Assembly (NCBI RefSeq): GCF_000159695.1
Contig: NZ_CM000955.1
Span: 389,001 to 453,000 of the forward strand
Source of the DNA: Finegoldia magna ATCC 53516
Lineage (GTDB): Bacteria; Bacillota; Clostridia; Tissierellales; Peptoniphilaceae
Direction: 5' to 3'
Length of the DNA stretch: 64,000 nt
In this document: in pieces, positions 26,697-35,300 of the stretch
Position numbering within the stretch: position 1 is the first letter of the stretch
How the letters are laid out: each line of letters opens with the position of its first letter
Notes under the pieces: model-generated
Database searches by the model: none
Told to the model about the DNA's origin: nothing
What the model saw: only the letters and a program-made list of their open reading frames with translations
Position numbers and translations under genes: made by a program

Positions 26697-26721
26697 AAAA
26701 AGCGAGTATACACTCGCTTTT
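26697..26721 (-). terminator. Terminator separating cdaA-cdaR from glmM
   Basis: AAAAGCGAGT / ACTCGCTTTT stem with a T-run on the minus strand, overlapping the last codons of the small membrane protein. Confidence 0.75.
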
Positions 26722-26971
26722 ATATAAACATAAAACTTGTAATCGGTAACAAGAACAATGTATTTATTATTAAAGTTTTAAAATTTTCAGTTTTATATGA
26801 AAAGTACACACCAATAAATGATGTGATTGGCAATGAGTAAAATACAACTTGGCTCAGTAATTTTGGTAAATCCGGCGATGTTTCAGCTACTCTTTGCATA
26901 TAGAATGAAATAACTGTTAGAATTACACCTAGTATAATTGTTATTATTGGGATTTTGTTTTTAGTTTTCAT
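26720..26971 (-). CDS. Small membrane protein after cdaR, unknown function
   Basis: An 83-residue protein starting at MKTKNKIPI (ATG at 26971), almost touching the cdaR stop. It has three hydrophobic segments (about 7-24, 39-55 and 65-83) joined by short charged loops, and ends in a hydrophobic ...FMFI. No known domain is recognised. Its place inside the cdaA-cdaR transcript suggests a link to c-di-AMP control, but this is only context. A longer upstream reading of the frame overlaps cdaR and is less likely. Confidence 0.65.
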   Translation of the reverse strand: MKTKNKIPIITIILGVILTVISFYMQRVAETSPDLPKLLSQVVFYSLPITSFIGVYFSYKTENFKTLIINTLFLLPITSFMFI

Positions 26972-26972
26972 A

Positions 26973-27950
26973 TTATTTTTCCAGAACAACTGTTGCTGTG
27001 ATTCTTCCATTGGAGCCTTCTGCAAGGACTATTGATTGCGGTAAATCCAATGCTACATCTACAGTGTTTTCTCCCTCTTTAAAATCTTTTAAATCTATTG
27101 CTTTGGTTGTTATATTTGAATGTGATTTTATAATATCATCTTGTCCTTTTATCTTGATTGTTGGTCTACTAAATGTAACTTTCTTAACTTTCAATCCATC
27201 TGGAATATTAGTCACAACCGGTTTGATTTCGACATCTTTTTTCAGCAATACATCGATTATTACTTTGCAACTTTCAGATGATTTGGTCAAGTATGATCTT
27301 GCCGTGTCGTCTTTTAAGCTTAGATTAATCGGTAAATCTAAGTTGATATCTTTGTCAATATTTGACTGATCGATTTTGACTGATGCGTAATCAATTGAAT
27401 TAAGATATGTTTTCGCTCCAGATACTTTTATATCTTTTGGATCTAGTTTTATGGAGTCAATTTCCACATTTTCTGGTAAATCCCCAACCTTCATTAATCT
27501 TATAGGGAATTTAACCGTATCGACTGTTTCTGTTTTCACTAAAATAGTTTCGTCAGATTGATCAGTTACGTTGACTCCTTGAGGAAGATTTACTTGCACA
27601 GGTAATGTTTCAGAATCCACTTTTATGGATTTTACATCGACAAAAGCTTTTATTTCTGAATTTTTCATTTTGGTTATTGTGTTTCTTCTTCCTTCCACAC
27701 GCATAGACATTGTCGGAGTTTTCGGTGATATTATCACTCTTCCATTTTCCCTTAACTTATCTATGTCACGATATTCAACATTTACTACTGGAATATCTTT
27801 TGTTACTACAGGGTTTTTATTTTCCATTACAAAAGACCACAAAAATATCGCCAAAAAAAGACAGACTATTTTTATTATAAGATTGTTTGAATAAAATCCT
27901 TTGAAGTCAATATTTTTTAAGTATGAATTATTCTTTATTTTATCTTTCAT
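26973..27950 (-). CDS. cdaR: CdaR (YbbR-domain regulator of the diadenylate cyclase)
   Basis: A 325-residue protein with one N-terminal membrane helix (about 23-41) and an extracytoplasmic part made of about three YbbR repeats (for example IDSIKLDPKDIKVSGAKTYL). In Bacillus and Listeria, CdaR binds and modulates CdaA. The first codons overlap the end of cdaA by 11 bases, so they are translationally coupled. Confidence 0.92.
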   Translation of the reverse strand: MKDKIKNNSYLKNIDFKGFYSNNLIIKIVCLFLAIFLWSFVMENKNPVVTKDIPVVNVEYRDIDKLRENGRVIISPKTPTMSMRVEGRRNTITKMKNSEIKAFVDVKSIKVDSETLPVQVNLPQGVNVTDQSDETILVKTETVDTVKFPIRLMKVGDLPENVEIDSIKLDPKDIKVSGAKTYLNSIDYASVKIDQSNIDKDINLDLPINLSLKDDTARSYLTKSSESCKVIIDVLLKKDVEIKPVVTNIPDGLKVKKVTFSRPTIKIKGQDDIIKSHSNITTKAIDLKDFKEGENTVDVALDLPQSIVLAEGSNGRITATVVLEK

Positions 27951-28782
27951 CTTCTATTTCCTTTCTGTTGAAAATATAAGAATCTTGATCATTGTATAAT
28001 TTTGTCAGAATCTTTGTTAGAGTTGGTTCATCAACGTATCTGTTGATTTTGCCGTGTTCAGCTATTGAAATACCACCTGTTTCTTCTGAAACTATAAGTG
28101 CCAGACAATCACTTTTTTCACTCATTCCTATAGCTGCTCTGTGTCTTGTCCCCAATTCCTTGGATATGGATTGTTCTGTGGACAATGGCAAAAAACATGC
28201 CGCCGCTTTGATAGTATCATTTTTGATTACAACTGCGCCATCATGAAGTGGAGTATTAGGTATGAATATATTTATCAAAAGTTCGCTAGAAATCGCAGAA
28301 TTTAAAACCGTGCCTGTTTCTACAACATCTCCAAGACCTGTACTTCTTTCGAAGATAATCAACGCACCGATTCTTTGTCTTGAAAGTGAAAATACAGCGT
28401 GTACAATTTCTTCCACGCACTTATCCACTTTTTCTCCTCTGATATCCGCAAATGATTTGGTCAAAATATTACTTCTACCTATTGTTTCCAAAATTTTTCT
28501 AAGTTCAGGCTGGAATACCACTATTATCATGATAGCCAAAGCCGTCATCATGTTCTCCAAAACCCAGTTTACAGTGTATAATTTCAACGAATCACTGATT
28601 TTTACAAAAATAAATATGATTACTAAGCCTTTTACAAGTTGTTCGGCTCTTGTTTCTTTTATCATCATATATAATTTGTAAATACAGACCGCAACTATAG
28701 CGATATCTATGATATCCAAAAATCTTAGTGTATTGATCATATTAAAAAATTTATCCAAAAAAACCAAATTAATCATTCCCAT
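27940..28782 (-). CDS. cdaA: CdaA, membrane diadenylate cyclase
   Basis: A 280-residue protein. Three N-terminal membrane helices (within about residues 18-90) precede a DAC domain with the catalytic DGAVVI and GTRHRAAIG motifs (DGA and RHR). It makes c-di-AMP from two ATP. c-di-AMP controls potassium, osmotic balance and wall integrity. First gene of cdaA-cdaR-small membrane protein; a TATAAT lies just before the start. Confidence 0.95.
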   Translation of the reverse strand: MGMINLVFLDKFFNMINTLRFLDIIDIAIVAVCIYKLYMMIKETRAEQLVKGLVIIFIFVKISDSLKLYTVNWVLENMMTALAIMIIVVFQPELRKILETIGRSNILTKSFADIRGEKVDKCVEEIVHAVFSLSRQRIGALIIFERSTGLGDVVETGTVLNSAISSELLINIFIPNTPLHDGAVVIKNDTIKAAACFLPLSTEQSISKELGTRHRAAIGMSEKSDCLALIVSEETGGISIAEHGKINRYVDEPTLTKILTKLYNDQDSYIFNRKEIEDER

Positions 28783-28885
28783 CTATGCTTCTTTAATTAT
28801 ATGATACCATAAATTATCACCAATTTTTCGCAAAATTAAACGATTATATAACCATTTATCCGTAAAAACATTTTCATACTATGTT

Positions 28886-29149
28886 TTAATAATCCAGCCC
28901 TTTTTCAATTAATTCGCTTAATTTTTCAAGTGCTAATTGTTCATCTTCACCATCGCACCTTAAAATAAGCTCACATCCTTTGTGCGCTGATAATGACAAA
29001 ATGCTTATAATACTTTTGCCACTGTATGTTTTATCATCTTTTATGAATTCAATATTAGAATTGTATTTTACTGCTTCATTCAAAAATTTAGATGCAGCTC
29101 TTGCGTGAAGTCCTATCTCATTTGTTATACAAACCTTTTTCTCTACCAT
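28886..29149 (-). CDS. ptsH: HPr-family phosphocarrier protein
   Basis: An 87-residue HPr. His15 lies in the active site IGLHARAAS and Ser46 in the regulatory SGKSIISILSL site, so both the PTS phosphorylation site and the HPr-kinase site are present. It carries phosphate from Enzyme I to PTS EII proteins and may act as a catabolite co-repressor with CcpA. No ptsI is adjacent. It stands alone after the rubrerythrin terminator. Confidence 0.9.
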   Translation of the reverse strand: MVEKKVCITNEIGLHARAASKFLNEAVKYNSNIEFIKDDKTYSGKSIISILSLSAHKGCELILRCDGEDEQLALEKLSELIEKGLDY

Positions 29150-29170
29150 AATTTCCTCCAGATTTTAAAA

Positions 29171-29198
29171 ATATAAGCCGGTATTACCCGGCTTATAT
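29171..29198 (-). terminator. Terminator after rubrerythrin
   Basis: An 11-bp ATATAAGCCGG / CCGGCTTATAT stem with a T-rich minus-strand tail. Confidence 0.8.
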
Positions 29199-29205
29199 CA
29201 AAAAA

Positions 29206-29748
29206 TTAATATTCTATGAATTTTTCGGATTTACATCCGCAAATTGGACATGCATCGATTTTTTCAAATCCTATGTATCCACAAATTGGGCATAGTAATA
29301 TTTCTTCTACTTCTAAGTCTTTTCCACCGTCAACGAATTCTTTTGCTTTTCCGAATCTTTCAGCGTGAACTTTTTCAGCTTCTACAGCAAATCTCATAGC
29401 TCTTACTGCTTCTTTTTCTTCTTGCATTTCAGCTACTTCTATGTAAGCTGGGTACATTTCTGTTGCTTCGAAGATTTCTCCGTTTCTAGCTCCTTCTAAG
29501 TTTTCAGAAGTGCTTCCAATTCCGAAACCAGCCATGCTAGTTACTGCGAAATCACCATGAACATCTTTTAATGCATCAAAGTGTAATGCAGCGTGGATTT
29601 TTTCAGCGTCAGATGTAGCGTTGAACAATCTAGCAACATTTTTAAAACCGTCTTTTTCAGCTTTATTCCCCCAAATGTTGTATCTGTTTCTTGCTTGAGA
29701 TTCTCCTCCGAATGCTGATTGTAAATTTGCTTGTGTCATCATTTTCAT
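29206..29748 (-). CDS. rbr: Rubrerythrin
   Basis: A 180-residue protein with an N-terminal ferritin-like diiron domain (Glu and ExxH residues in helices, for example DAEKIHAALHFDAL and AEKVHAERFG) and a C-terminal rubredoxin domain with two CPICG motifs. It reduces hydrogen peroxide in anaerobes. The start may be Met1 or Met3. A promoter with a PerR/Fur-like box lies upstream, as expected for an oxidative-stress gene. Confidence 0.95.
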   Translation of the reverse strand: MKMMTQANLQSAFGGESQARNRYNIWGNKAEKDGFKNVARLFNATSDAEKIHAALHFDALKDVHGDFAVTSMAGFGIGSTSENLEGARNGEIFEATEMYPAYIEVAEMQEEKEAVRAMRFAVEAEKVHAERFGKAKEFVDGGKDLEVEEILLCPICGYIGFEKIDACPICGCKSEKFIEY

Positions 29749-29781
29749 ATCAAAATACCCCCTATTTTATTTTATACATAT

Positions 29782-29831
29782 ATTATACCACATCGTTAAA
29801 AAACAATGAATACAATTTGTAATAATTACAT
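29782..29831 (-). promoter_or_regulatory. Rubrerythrin promoter with PerR/Fur-like box
   Basis: TATAAT at 29782-29787 on the minus strand. At 29817-29831, next to the expected -35 region, TTGTAATAATTACAT agrees with the PerR consensus TTATAATnATTATAA at 11 of 14 positions and contains a perfect TGTAAT-A-ATTACA dyad. Confidence 0.5.
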
Positions 29832-29832
29832 T

Positions 29833-30876
29833 TTATCTCATTCTACTAACTATTACTTTTCTTCTCAAATCTTGATGAGAGTCACTGTCTTCTTTTAATT
29901 TATCCATCCACATTAGTGATTTGCCTGTTCCCCTAACAACTGCTGTGATTGGACCATCTACTATTCTAGCGTTCACGCCAATTCTTTCAGAAATCAACTT
30001 ATCCAATCCTTTTAATAGACATCCGCCGCCGCTCATGATGATTCCTCTTTCGTAAACATCTGCCGCTAATTCAGCTGGTGTTTGTTCCAAAACTTCTTGA
30101 ACAGTGTCTACGATTTTGTCGATTGGTTTTTTCAAAGCAACAGAAATATCTTTTGATGAAACGTAGATGTGCATTGGTAATCCATTTACCAGGTTTCTAC
30201 CTTTGATTTCGTACAATTCACCATCATCTCTAGGATATGCGCTGCCTACATTTATTTTAACTTTTTCTGCAGTAGATTCTCCAATAATCATGTTGTATTT
30301 TGTTTGGACAAAATCTTGTATTCTTCTGTCAAATTCATCTCCTGCAACAGGAATTGATTTGTTGATTACAATTCCTCCCATGGAAATCACCGCGACATCC
30401 GTAGTTCCTCCACCGATATCTACGACAATGTTTCCCCTTGCATCTGTCACATCAATTCCCGAACCTATTGCTGCAGCCAATGGTTCTTCAATTAAATACG
30501 TGTTGTAAGCTCCAGCATATTTTGAAGCTTGAATGACAGCTCTTCTTTGAACTTGTGTGATTTGACTTGGAACGCAAATTAAAACTTCTGGTCTGATTAA
30601 TGATTTGCCCAAAGTTTTTTTGAGTAAATAAGAAATGATTTTTTCTGTTGAATTAAAATCTGCAACCACACCATCTTTTAATGGCTTTTTGGCGACAATA
30701 TTTCCTGGAGTTCTCCCCAAAATTTTCTTAGCGTCTTTTCCAACAGAAATTATTTTTGAATTAAAACTATTCATCGCCACAACAGAGGGTTCATTCAATA
30801 CGACTCCTTTGTTTGGCAAATACACAAGAACAGACGCTGTTCCCAAATCTATTGCTATTTTTCTTCGAAAATTCAT
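29833..30876 (-). CDS. mreB: MreB/Mbl-type bacterial actin
   Basis: A 347-residue actin-fold protein. Phosphate loop IAIDLGTASV (8-17), a second loop VVDIGGGTTDVAVI and the adenosine motif MSGGGCLLKGLD are present. It forms membrane-bound filaments guiding wall synthesis. It follows ispF by 8 bases and is probably co-transcribed with it; no mreC or mreD is in the window. Confidence 0.93.
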   Translation of the reverse strand: MNFRRKIAIDLGTASVLVYLPNKGVVLNEPSVVAMNSFNSKIISVGKDAKKILGRTPGNIVAKKPLKDGVVADFNSTEKIISYLLKKTLGKSLIRPEVLICVPSQITQVQRRAVIQASKYAGAYNTYLIEEPLAAAIGSGIDVTDARGNIVVDIGGGTTDVAVISMGGIVINKSIPVAGDEFDRRIQDFVQTKYNMIIGESTAEKVKINVGSAYPRDDGELYEIKGRNLVNGLPMHIYVSSKDISVALKKPIDKIVDTVQEVLEQTPAELAADVYERGIIMSGGGCLLKGLDKLISERIGVNARIVDGPITAVVRGTGKSLMWMDKLKEDSDSHQDLRRKVIVSRMR

Positions 30877-30884
30877 ATTATCAC

Positions 30885-31364
30885 CTATAAATCTTTTTTA
30901 TTCAATATGCAGACACTGTTAGCTGTGATTCCTTCGCATCTGCCTTCGAAGCCAAGTTGTTCTGTTGTAGTTGCCTTGACTGAAATATTAAATGTATTAG
31001 TGTGCAAATCTTGTGCGATATTTTCACGCATTGTGTCGATGTAATCTCTAAGTTTTGGTTTTTGGCAAGAAATCGTAGAGTCAATATTTCCAACTTCATA
31101 TCCCATATCATCCATAATTTCAAAAACTTTTCTAAGCAAAACTCTGGAATCAATGTCCTTGTATTTCATATCAGTGTCTGGAAATAACTTGCCAATATCT
31201 CCCAAGCAAAGTGCTCCACATATAGCATCCATTATAGCGTGAATCAAAACATCTGCATCACTGTGACCTAAAAGTCCCTTATCGTGTGGAATTTCAACCC
31301 CGCCTAATATCAATTTTCTATCTTCAACAAGTTTGTGTACATCTAACCCAAAACCTATTCTCAT
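30885..31364 (-). CDS. ispF: 2-C-methyl-D-erythritol 2,4-cyclodiphosphate synthase
   Basis: A 159-residue enzyme of the MEP isoprenoid pathway. Zinc ligands lie in GLDVHK (near 6-11) and [11 protein letters not shown] (near 33-43), and the C-terminal [15 protein letters not shown] is conserved. It closes the cyclodiphosphate ring with CMP release. It overlaps the end of ispD by 4 bases, so they form a coupled pair. Confidence 0.96.
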   Translation of the reverse strand: MRIGFGLDVHKLVEDRKLILGGVEIPHDKGLLGHSDADVLIHAIMDAICGALCLGDIGKLFPDTDMKYKDIDSRVLLRKVFEIMDDMGYEVGNIDSTISCQKPKLRDYIDTMRENIAQDLHTNTFNISVKATTTEQLGFEGRCEGITANSVCILNKKDL

Positions 31365-32056
31365 TCGTTTTCTCTCTTTCTAGCAATTAACTCTCCAAAT
31401 AGCAAATCCTCTTGTGTAGTTATTTTGATATTGGAATAATCGCCCTTAATTATTTTTACTTTTTTACCGACGATTTCAAGTAAAGATGAATCGTCTGTCA
31501 CATTTATTTTTTCGTCAAATACTAGCTTGTATGCATCTTTGATAGACTTATATTTGAAAACTTGTGGCGTTTGCGCCATATACAAATGCGATCTGTTAGG
31601 AGTATTCACAACTCTCATATCATCATCAACGTATTTTATTGTATCCTTAGCTCCCACGCTCACCACAAGCCCGTCATAATCGCCGATAGATTCAATGGCT
31701 TCAAGTATTTTCTCACGTCTAATAAATGGCCTTGCTGCATCATGGCTTATTATTAAATCACAATTTTGATTTACTTTATTCAAGCCATTGTATGTAGATT
31801 TTTCTCTTGTGTCGCCACCGATAGCGATTATGATATCTCTGTAGTTTTTATCTTTTATAAAATTTCGTACAAATTCTTCGTCTTCTTCTCTAATTACAAG
31901 AATGAATTCTTTGATTTCGTCGATTGACTGGAACACATCCAAAGTCATCTCCAAAATCATTTTGTCTTTGATTTTCAAAAATTGTTTTGGAATTTTTTTA
32001 TTCATTCTTTGAGAGGATCCAGCCGCAGTTATAATAGCTGAAATATATTTATCCAT
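31361..32056 (-). CDS. ispD: 2-C-methyl-D-erythritol 4-phosphate cytidylyltransferase
   Basis: A 231-residue nucleotidyltransferase of the MEP pathway. The start at [18 protein letters not shown] has GAGGTG just upstream. The CTP-binding [16 protein letters not shown] loop, HDAARPF and TDDSSLLE are canonical. It precedes ispF with overlapping ends. Confidence 0.95.
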   Translation of the reverse strand: MDKYISAIITAAGSSQRMNKKIPKQFLKIKDKMILEMTLDVFQSIDEIKEFILVIREEDEEFVRNFIKDKNYRDIIIAIGGDTREKSTYNGLNKVNQNCDLIISHDAARPFIRREKILEAIESIGDYDGLVVSVGAKDTIKYVDDDMRVVNTPNRSHLYMAQTPQVFKYKSIKDAYKLVFDEKINVTDDSSLLEIVGKKVKIIKGDYSNIKITTQEDLLFGELIARKRENE

Positions 32057-32119
32057 ATAACACCTCATTATTATTATATCAAAAAATCAATTTAATTAAA
32101 AAGATTTGCTCTTGCAATA

Positions 32120-32147
32120 AAAAAGAGAACTACACAAATAGTTCTCT
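32120..32147 (-). terminator. Terminator after the PIN-TRAM gene
   Basis: AGAGAACTA / TAGTTCTCT stem followed by TTTTTT on the minus strand; it separates carD-PIN/TRAM from ispD-ispF-mreB. Confidence 0.85.
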
Positions 32148-32178
32148 AATAAGTTAAAATAATAAATACAATATAAAG

Positions 32179-33285
32179 CTACTGATCTTTCCCATCAGAT
32201 TTCTTTGCAAAGATCATTTTCCCTGCAGAAGTTTGAAGAACACTTGTAACAGTACATTCAATAACTTGTCCCAAATATTTTTTGCCATCTTCCACTACAA
32301 TCATAGTACCATCATCTAAGTAGCCTATACCTTGATTGTTTTCGCGTCCTTCTTTTATGATTGACACATTAATCGGCTCACCCGCTACAAAAACAGGTCT
32401 CATAGCATTTGCCAAATCATTTATGTTGAACACGAAAACTTCTTGCAAGTCTGCAACCTTATTCAAATTATAATCGTTCGTAAGTAAATTTGCGTTCAAT
32501 TCTTCTGACATTTTAACAAGCATAGAATCGACTTTATCGATATTAGGATATCTCTTATCAACCACTTTAACCTTGTCCTTGTACTCAGTTTGCATAGTTT
32601 TTAAAATATCCAATCCACGTCTTCCTTTTTGTCTTCTCAAATAATTATCAGAATCCGCGATATGTTGAAGTTCTTCGATAACAAATATTGGAATTATTAA
32701 ATTTCCTTCCAAAAATCCCGTCTTCAATATATCGATAATTCTCCCATCGATAATAGTAGAAGTATCTACGATTTTAGGTCTAACTTTGCTATCTTTGTTT
32801 GAAAATTTTAGATTTGGTTTTTCTTTAGTTTTGATTCTATCGAAAAATGCGAGAAAATCATCGTGATAATTAAGAGCAAGTTTTGCTCCCAAAAATCCCA
32901 TTCCAATATAAAACACAATTTCAAAAATAACCGTCAATACAGTTCCTATCCCTGGAATATTTAATTTTAACAACGGTTGCGATATCAAGAAAGCTAATAT
33001 CAGCCCTACCACCAAACCAATTGTCCCTATAATAATATCGACCAGAGAGAACTTTTTAAGCGAATCTTCAATAGATTCTATCAATTTTAATTCTACCGAT
33101 ATGAATTTCGGAGCCAAAGCATAAAATATGAATCCAAATACGACTGCCGCTATTATCATAGCGACTATCTTAATAATAACACTAGTTGATTTTTCAATAA
33201 AATTACTGAAAATAACATTAGTAAATATAATTCCTAAAATAGCTCCGATGATAGATATCAGTATTGACATCCCTCGTCTGAACAA
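32179..33285 (-). CDS. Membrane PIN-TRAM domain protein (YacL-like)
   Basis: A 368-residue protein. Four membrane helices fill the first ~150 residues, then a PIN nuclease domain begins at PKIVDTSTIIDGRI and includes LLTNDYNLNKVA. A TRAM domain with GIGYLDDGTMIVVEDG closes the protein. The acidic PIN residues are present, so RNase activity is plausible. The same carD-yacL-ispD-ispF order is common in Firmicutes. Physiological role unknown. Confidence 0.9.
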   Translation of the reverse strand: MFRRGMSILISIIGAILGIIFTNVIFSNFIEKSTSVIIKIVAMIIAAVVFGFIFYALAPKFISVELKLIESIEDSLKKFSLVDIIIGTIGLVVGLILAFLISQPLLKLNIPGIGTVLTVIFEIVFYIGMGFLGAKLALNYHDDFLAFFDRIKTKEKPNLKFSNKDSKVRPKIVDTSTIIDGRIIDILKTGFLEGNLIIPIFVIEELQHIADSDNYLRRQKGRRGLDILKTMQTEYKDKVKVVDKRYPNIDKVDSMLVKMSEELNANLLTNDYNLNKVADLQEVFVFNINDLANAMRPVFVAGEPINVSIIKEGRENNQGIGYLDDGTMIVVEDGKKYLGQVIECTVTSVLQTSAGKMIFAKKSDGKDQ

Positions 33286-33309
33286 ATCATTTCTCCTTTC
33301 ACAAATATT

Positions 33310-33792
33310 TTAATCTAAATCGATTAATTCGTTCACCATGCTTTCAGCTTTTGATGGTTTGATATTCAAACCACTTGCTATTTCACTAATAAGCATTTTT
33401 CTGGAGGTATTAAGTACTTTCTTTTCAATCATGGATAGGCCTTTTGAACAATCTAATTCATACAAGCCCTTATACACAATGGCAGTTTCTTTTATATCTC
33501 CCGTTCTCAATTTTTCGAGATTTTCTTTGTACCTTTTATTCCAATTTGAAGGAAAATCAACTTCACTATTCTTTAAAATATCTCTTAAAGAATGAATGAT
33601 TTCTTCTTGTGCAACAAATCTTATTCCCATATCATTTATCTTATCTACGGGTATCGAGATTTTCATTTCTCCCATTGGCATTTGCAAAATATAATAATCT
33701 TTTTTAACTCCCAAGACCTCTTTATTTTGTACTTCGGTAATTATGCCTGCACCGTGCATAGGGTAAACAATCTTATCGCCTATTTTAAACAT
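33310..33792 (-). CDS. CarD/CdnL-family transcription regulator
   Basis: A 160-residue protein with an N-terminal Tudor-like RNA-polymerase interaction domain (KIGDKIVYPMHGAGII near the start) and a helical C-terminal domain. Family members bind the RNAP beta subunit and stabilise open promoter complexes. It lies 24 bases upstream of the PIN-TRAM gene in one transcript. Confidence 0.92.
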   Translation of the reverse strand: MFKIGDKIVYPMHGAGIITEVQNKEVLGVKKDYYILQMPMGEMKISIPVDKINDMGIRFVAQEEIIHSLRDILKNSEVDFPSNWNKRYKENLEKLRTGDIKETAIVYKGLYELDCSKGLSMIEKKVLNTSRKMLISEIASGLNIKPSKAESMVNELIDLD

Positions 33793-33884
33793 ACTATCAC
33801 CTCACTATATATTATAGCTTAATCACAAATTTAATTCAATAACAAAACTTTTTATTATATCATATCTTATGTATTTGTCAATTA

Positions 33885-33908
33885 AAAAAGACGATGAAAT
33901 TCATCGCC
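33885..33908 (-). terminator. Terminator after the 3D-domain gene
   Basis: A CGATGAA / TTCATCG stem with a TTTTTT tail on the minus strand. Confidence 0.7.
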
Positions 33909-33935
33909 TCATTTTATCGTAGTAATAATATTTAA

Positions 33936-34892
33936 TTAGTTTAAAATTGTAACTCTAACAGTTCTTCTTCCCCAATTGTTGCTTTGAGATCTCGAACCAA
34001 ATACTAAGTCGATTCTATTTCCTTTAATAGCTCCACCAGTATCTTCTGCTCTAGCGTATCCATAACCTTCAATGTACAATCTAGTTCCTAATGGAATAAC
34101 TCTAGGATCCACAGCTGCCACACCATATCTAATTGCAGTTCCCATTGCAGTTGTAGAATATCCACCATTTTCTGCAGGATCTGAAGTATAAGCAGTAGAT
34201 CTCATTGTGATAGTTCTTCCTGAAACATTTTGAGGAGCTGATTGTGCTTGTTGTTTTTCCTCCTTAGCTCTTTCTTCTTGTTCTTTTTTTCTTTTTTCTG
34301 CAAGTTTTTGAGCTTGGATTTTTCTTTCTTTTGCTAATCTTTTGTCTCTATCTGCTGGAGACTCCTTTGTTGTATTCTTTGCAACAATATAAGCAGTTCT
34401 TCCGAAATAAGTAATTCTCAAATTATCTTCATCGATATGACCTTTGATTTCTGAGTCTTTGTCGATTACTCCCAATTCTTTTGCTTCTTTTTCTTTTGAA
34501 TCAAAAACTTTAGTTTCTTCGTTAACCCATCCTTCAAATTTGTTTGGATCTGGTTTAACTTCTTTTTCTGACAAATATGATTTATAAATAAAGCCTTCGA
34601 ATTTTTTGCCATCTTTTGTGAAATTTACTTTCGCAAAAACTTCTCCGATTTTTTCAACTTTTACATTGTCACCTTGTTCCAATCCTTCGATTATTTTACT
34701 ATGTTCATTTTCTTTCTTAAACAAATCTGTATCATCATTTATCCAATATTTTTTTGATTGTATATTTTCACTTGATTTTTGTTCTACTTTAACATTCTTT
34801 AAATCTTTTGCTTGTGAATTTGATGGTACAAATGCTAATAAACTTGTCATAATGACAACCGAAGAATTTAAAATTAACTTTCTAAAATTCAT
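33936..34892 (-). CDS. Secreted SH3-3D domain cell-wall hydrolase-like protein
   Basis: A 318-residue exported protein (signal peptide with cleavage near SQAKD, about residue 28). Two SH3b-like segments (about 45-110 and 115-175) precede a Lys/Glu/Gln-rich helical linker (about 175-220). The C-terminal ~90 residues are a 3D domain: TMRSTAYTSD, VAAVDPRVIPLGT and ARAEDTGGAIKGNRIDLVFG contain the three conserved Asp. 3D domains are found in lytic transglycosylase-like autolysins such as Bacillus YocH and resuscitation factors. A WalR-like box upstream supports a wall-remodelling role. Confidence 0.88.
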   Translation of the reverse strand: MNFRKLILNSSVVIMTSLLAFVPSNSQAKDLKNVKVEQKSSENIQSKKYWINDDTDLFKKENEHSKIIEGLEQGDNVKVEKIGEVFAKVNFTKDGKKFEGFIYKSYLSEKEVKPDPNKFEGWVNEETKVFDSKEKEAKELGVIDKDSEIKGHIDEDNLRITYFGRTAYIVAKNTTKESPADRDKRLAKERKIQAQKLAEKRKKEQEERAKEEKQQAQSAPQNVSGRTITMRSTAYTSDPAENGGYSTTAMGTAIRYGVAAVDPRVIPLGTRLYIEGYGYARAEDTGGAIKGNRIDLVFGSRSQSNNWGRRTVRVTILN

Positions 34893-34948
34893 TTGTATCT
34901 CCTCTTTCTTTTTTAGATTTTTTTGTGTTTAATTTTTACTACTCGGCT

Positions 34949-34977
34949 ATTTTATTAAACCAAGAAAAATAATTCAA
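34949..34977 (-). promoter_or_regulatory. Candidate promoter of the 3D-domain gene
   Basis: Minus strand TTGAAT (34972-34977), a 17-base spacer and TAAAAT (34949-34954). Confidence 0.5.
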
Positions 34978-35083
34978 GAAAAAAGATCATATTTTTAACC
35001 CTTTAAATGATATTTGTTTTCATTAGAACTCTTTGTATCTATTCGCTCAAATTTTAAAATTGTTAAATGCTTGAAAATTAAGG

Positions 35084-35100
35084 GTTACAAAAAGGTTACA
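35084..35100 (-). promoter_or_regulatory. WalR (YycF) box upstream of the 3D-domain gene
   Basis: On the minus strand TGTAAC, five bases, TGTAAC: an exact match to the WalR consensus TGTWAH-N5-TGTWAH. WalR controls autolysin genes, including yocH, in Bacillus. It is about 107 bases upstream of the candidate -35. Confidence 0.5.
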
Positions 35101-35141
35101 GTGATTTTTAATTTCATTTGTTAATTGAGTACAACAGTTTG

Positions 35142-35165
35142 AAATATTACATTTTTGTAATATTT
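35142..35165. repeat. Inverted repeat in the 3D-gene upstream region
   Basis: Perfect 10-bp arms AAATATTACA and TGTAATATTT around TTTT. Possible operator, or the remnant of a terminator of the preceding gene. Confidence 0.5.
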
Positions 35166-35300
35166 ATGGTGTTTTTGACTGGATTTAGAAAAAATTGTCA
35201 TTTTAAAATGAAAAAATCCCCATAAAAGTTATCAAAAACAAAAATTTTGAATTTCAATCATGAGGACTATGTCAATTATTTAATTGTAAACATCTATACC

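Larger units (their letters stand above)
34893..35300. other. 408-base intergenic region: leader and control region of the 3D-domain gene
   Basis: No open frame of substance. It contains a candidate promoter (34949-34977), a WalR-like box (35084-35100) and a 10-bp inverted repeat with a 4-base loop (35142-35165). The rest is AT-rich without visible structure. A c-di-AMP (ydaO) riboswitch was looked for and not seen. Confidence 0.6.

Noticed and set aside
34893..35300. Possible c-di-AMP (ydaO) riboswitch upstream of the 3D-domain gene
   Set aside because: The conserved ydaO core segments were not found on either strand; only a promoter, a WalR-like box and a small inverted repeat are visible.
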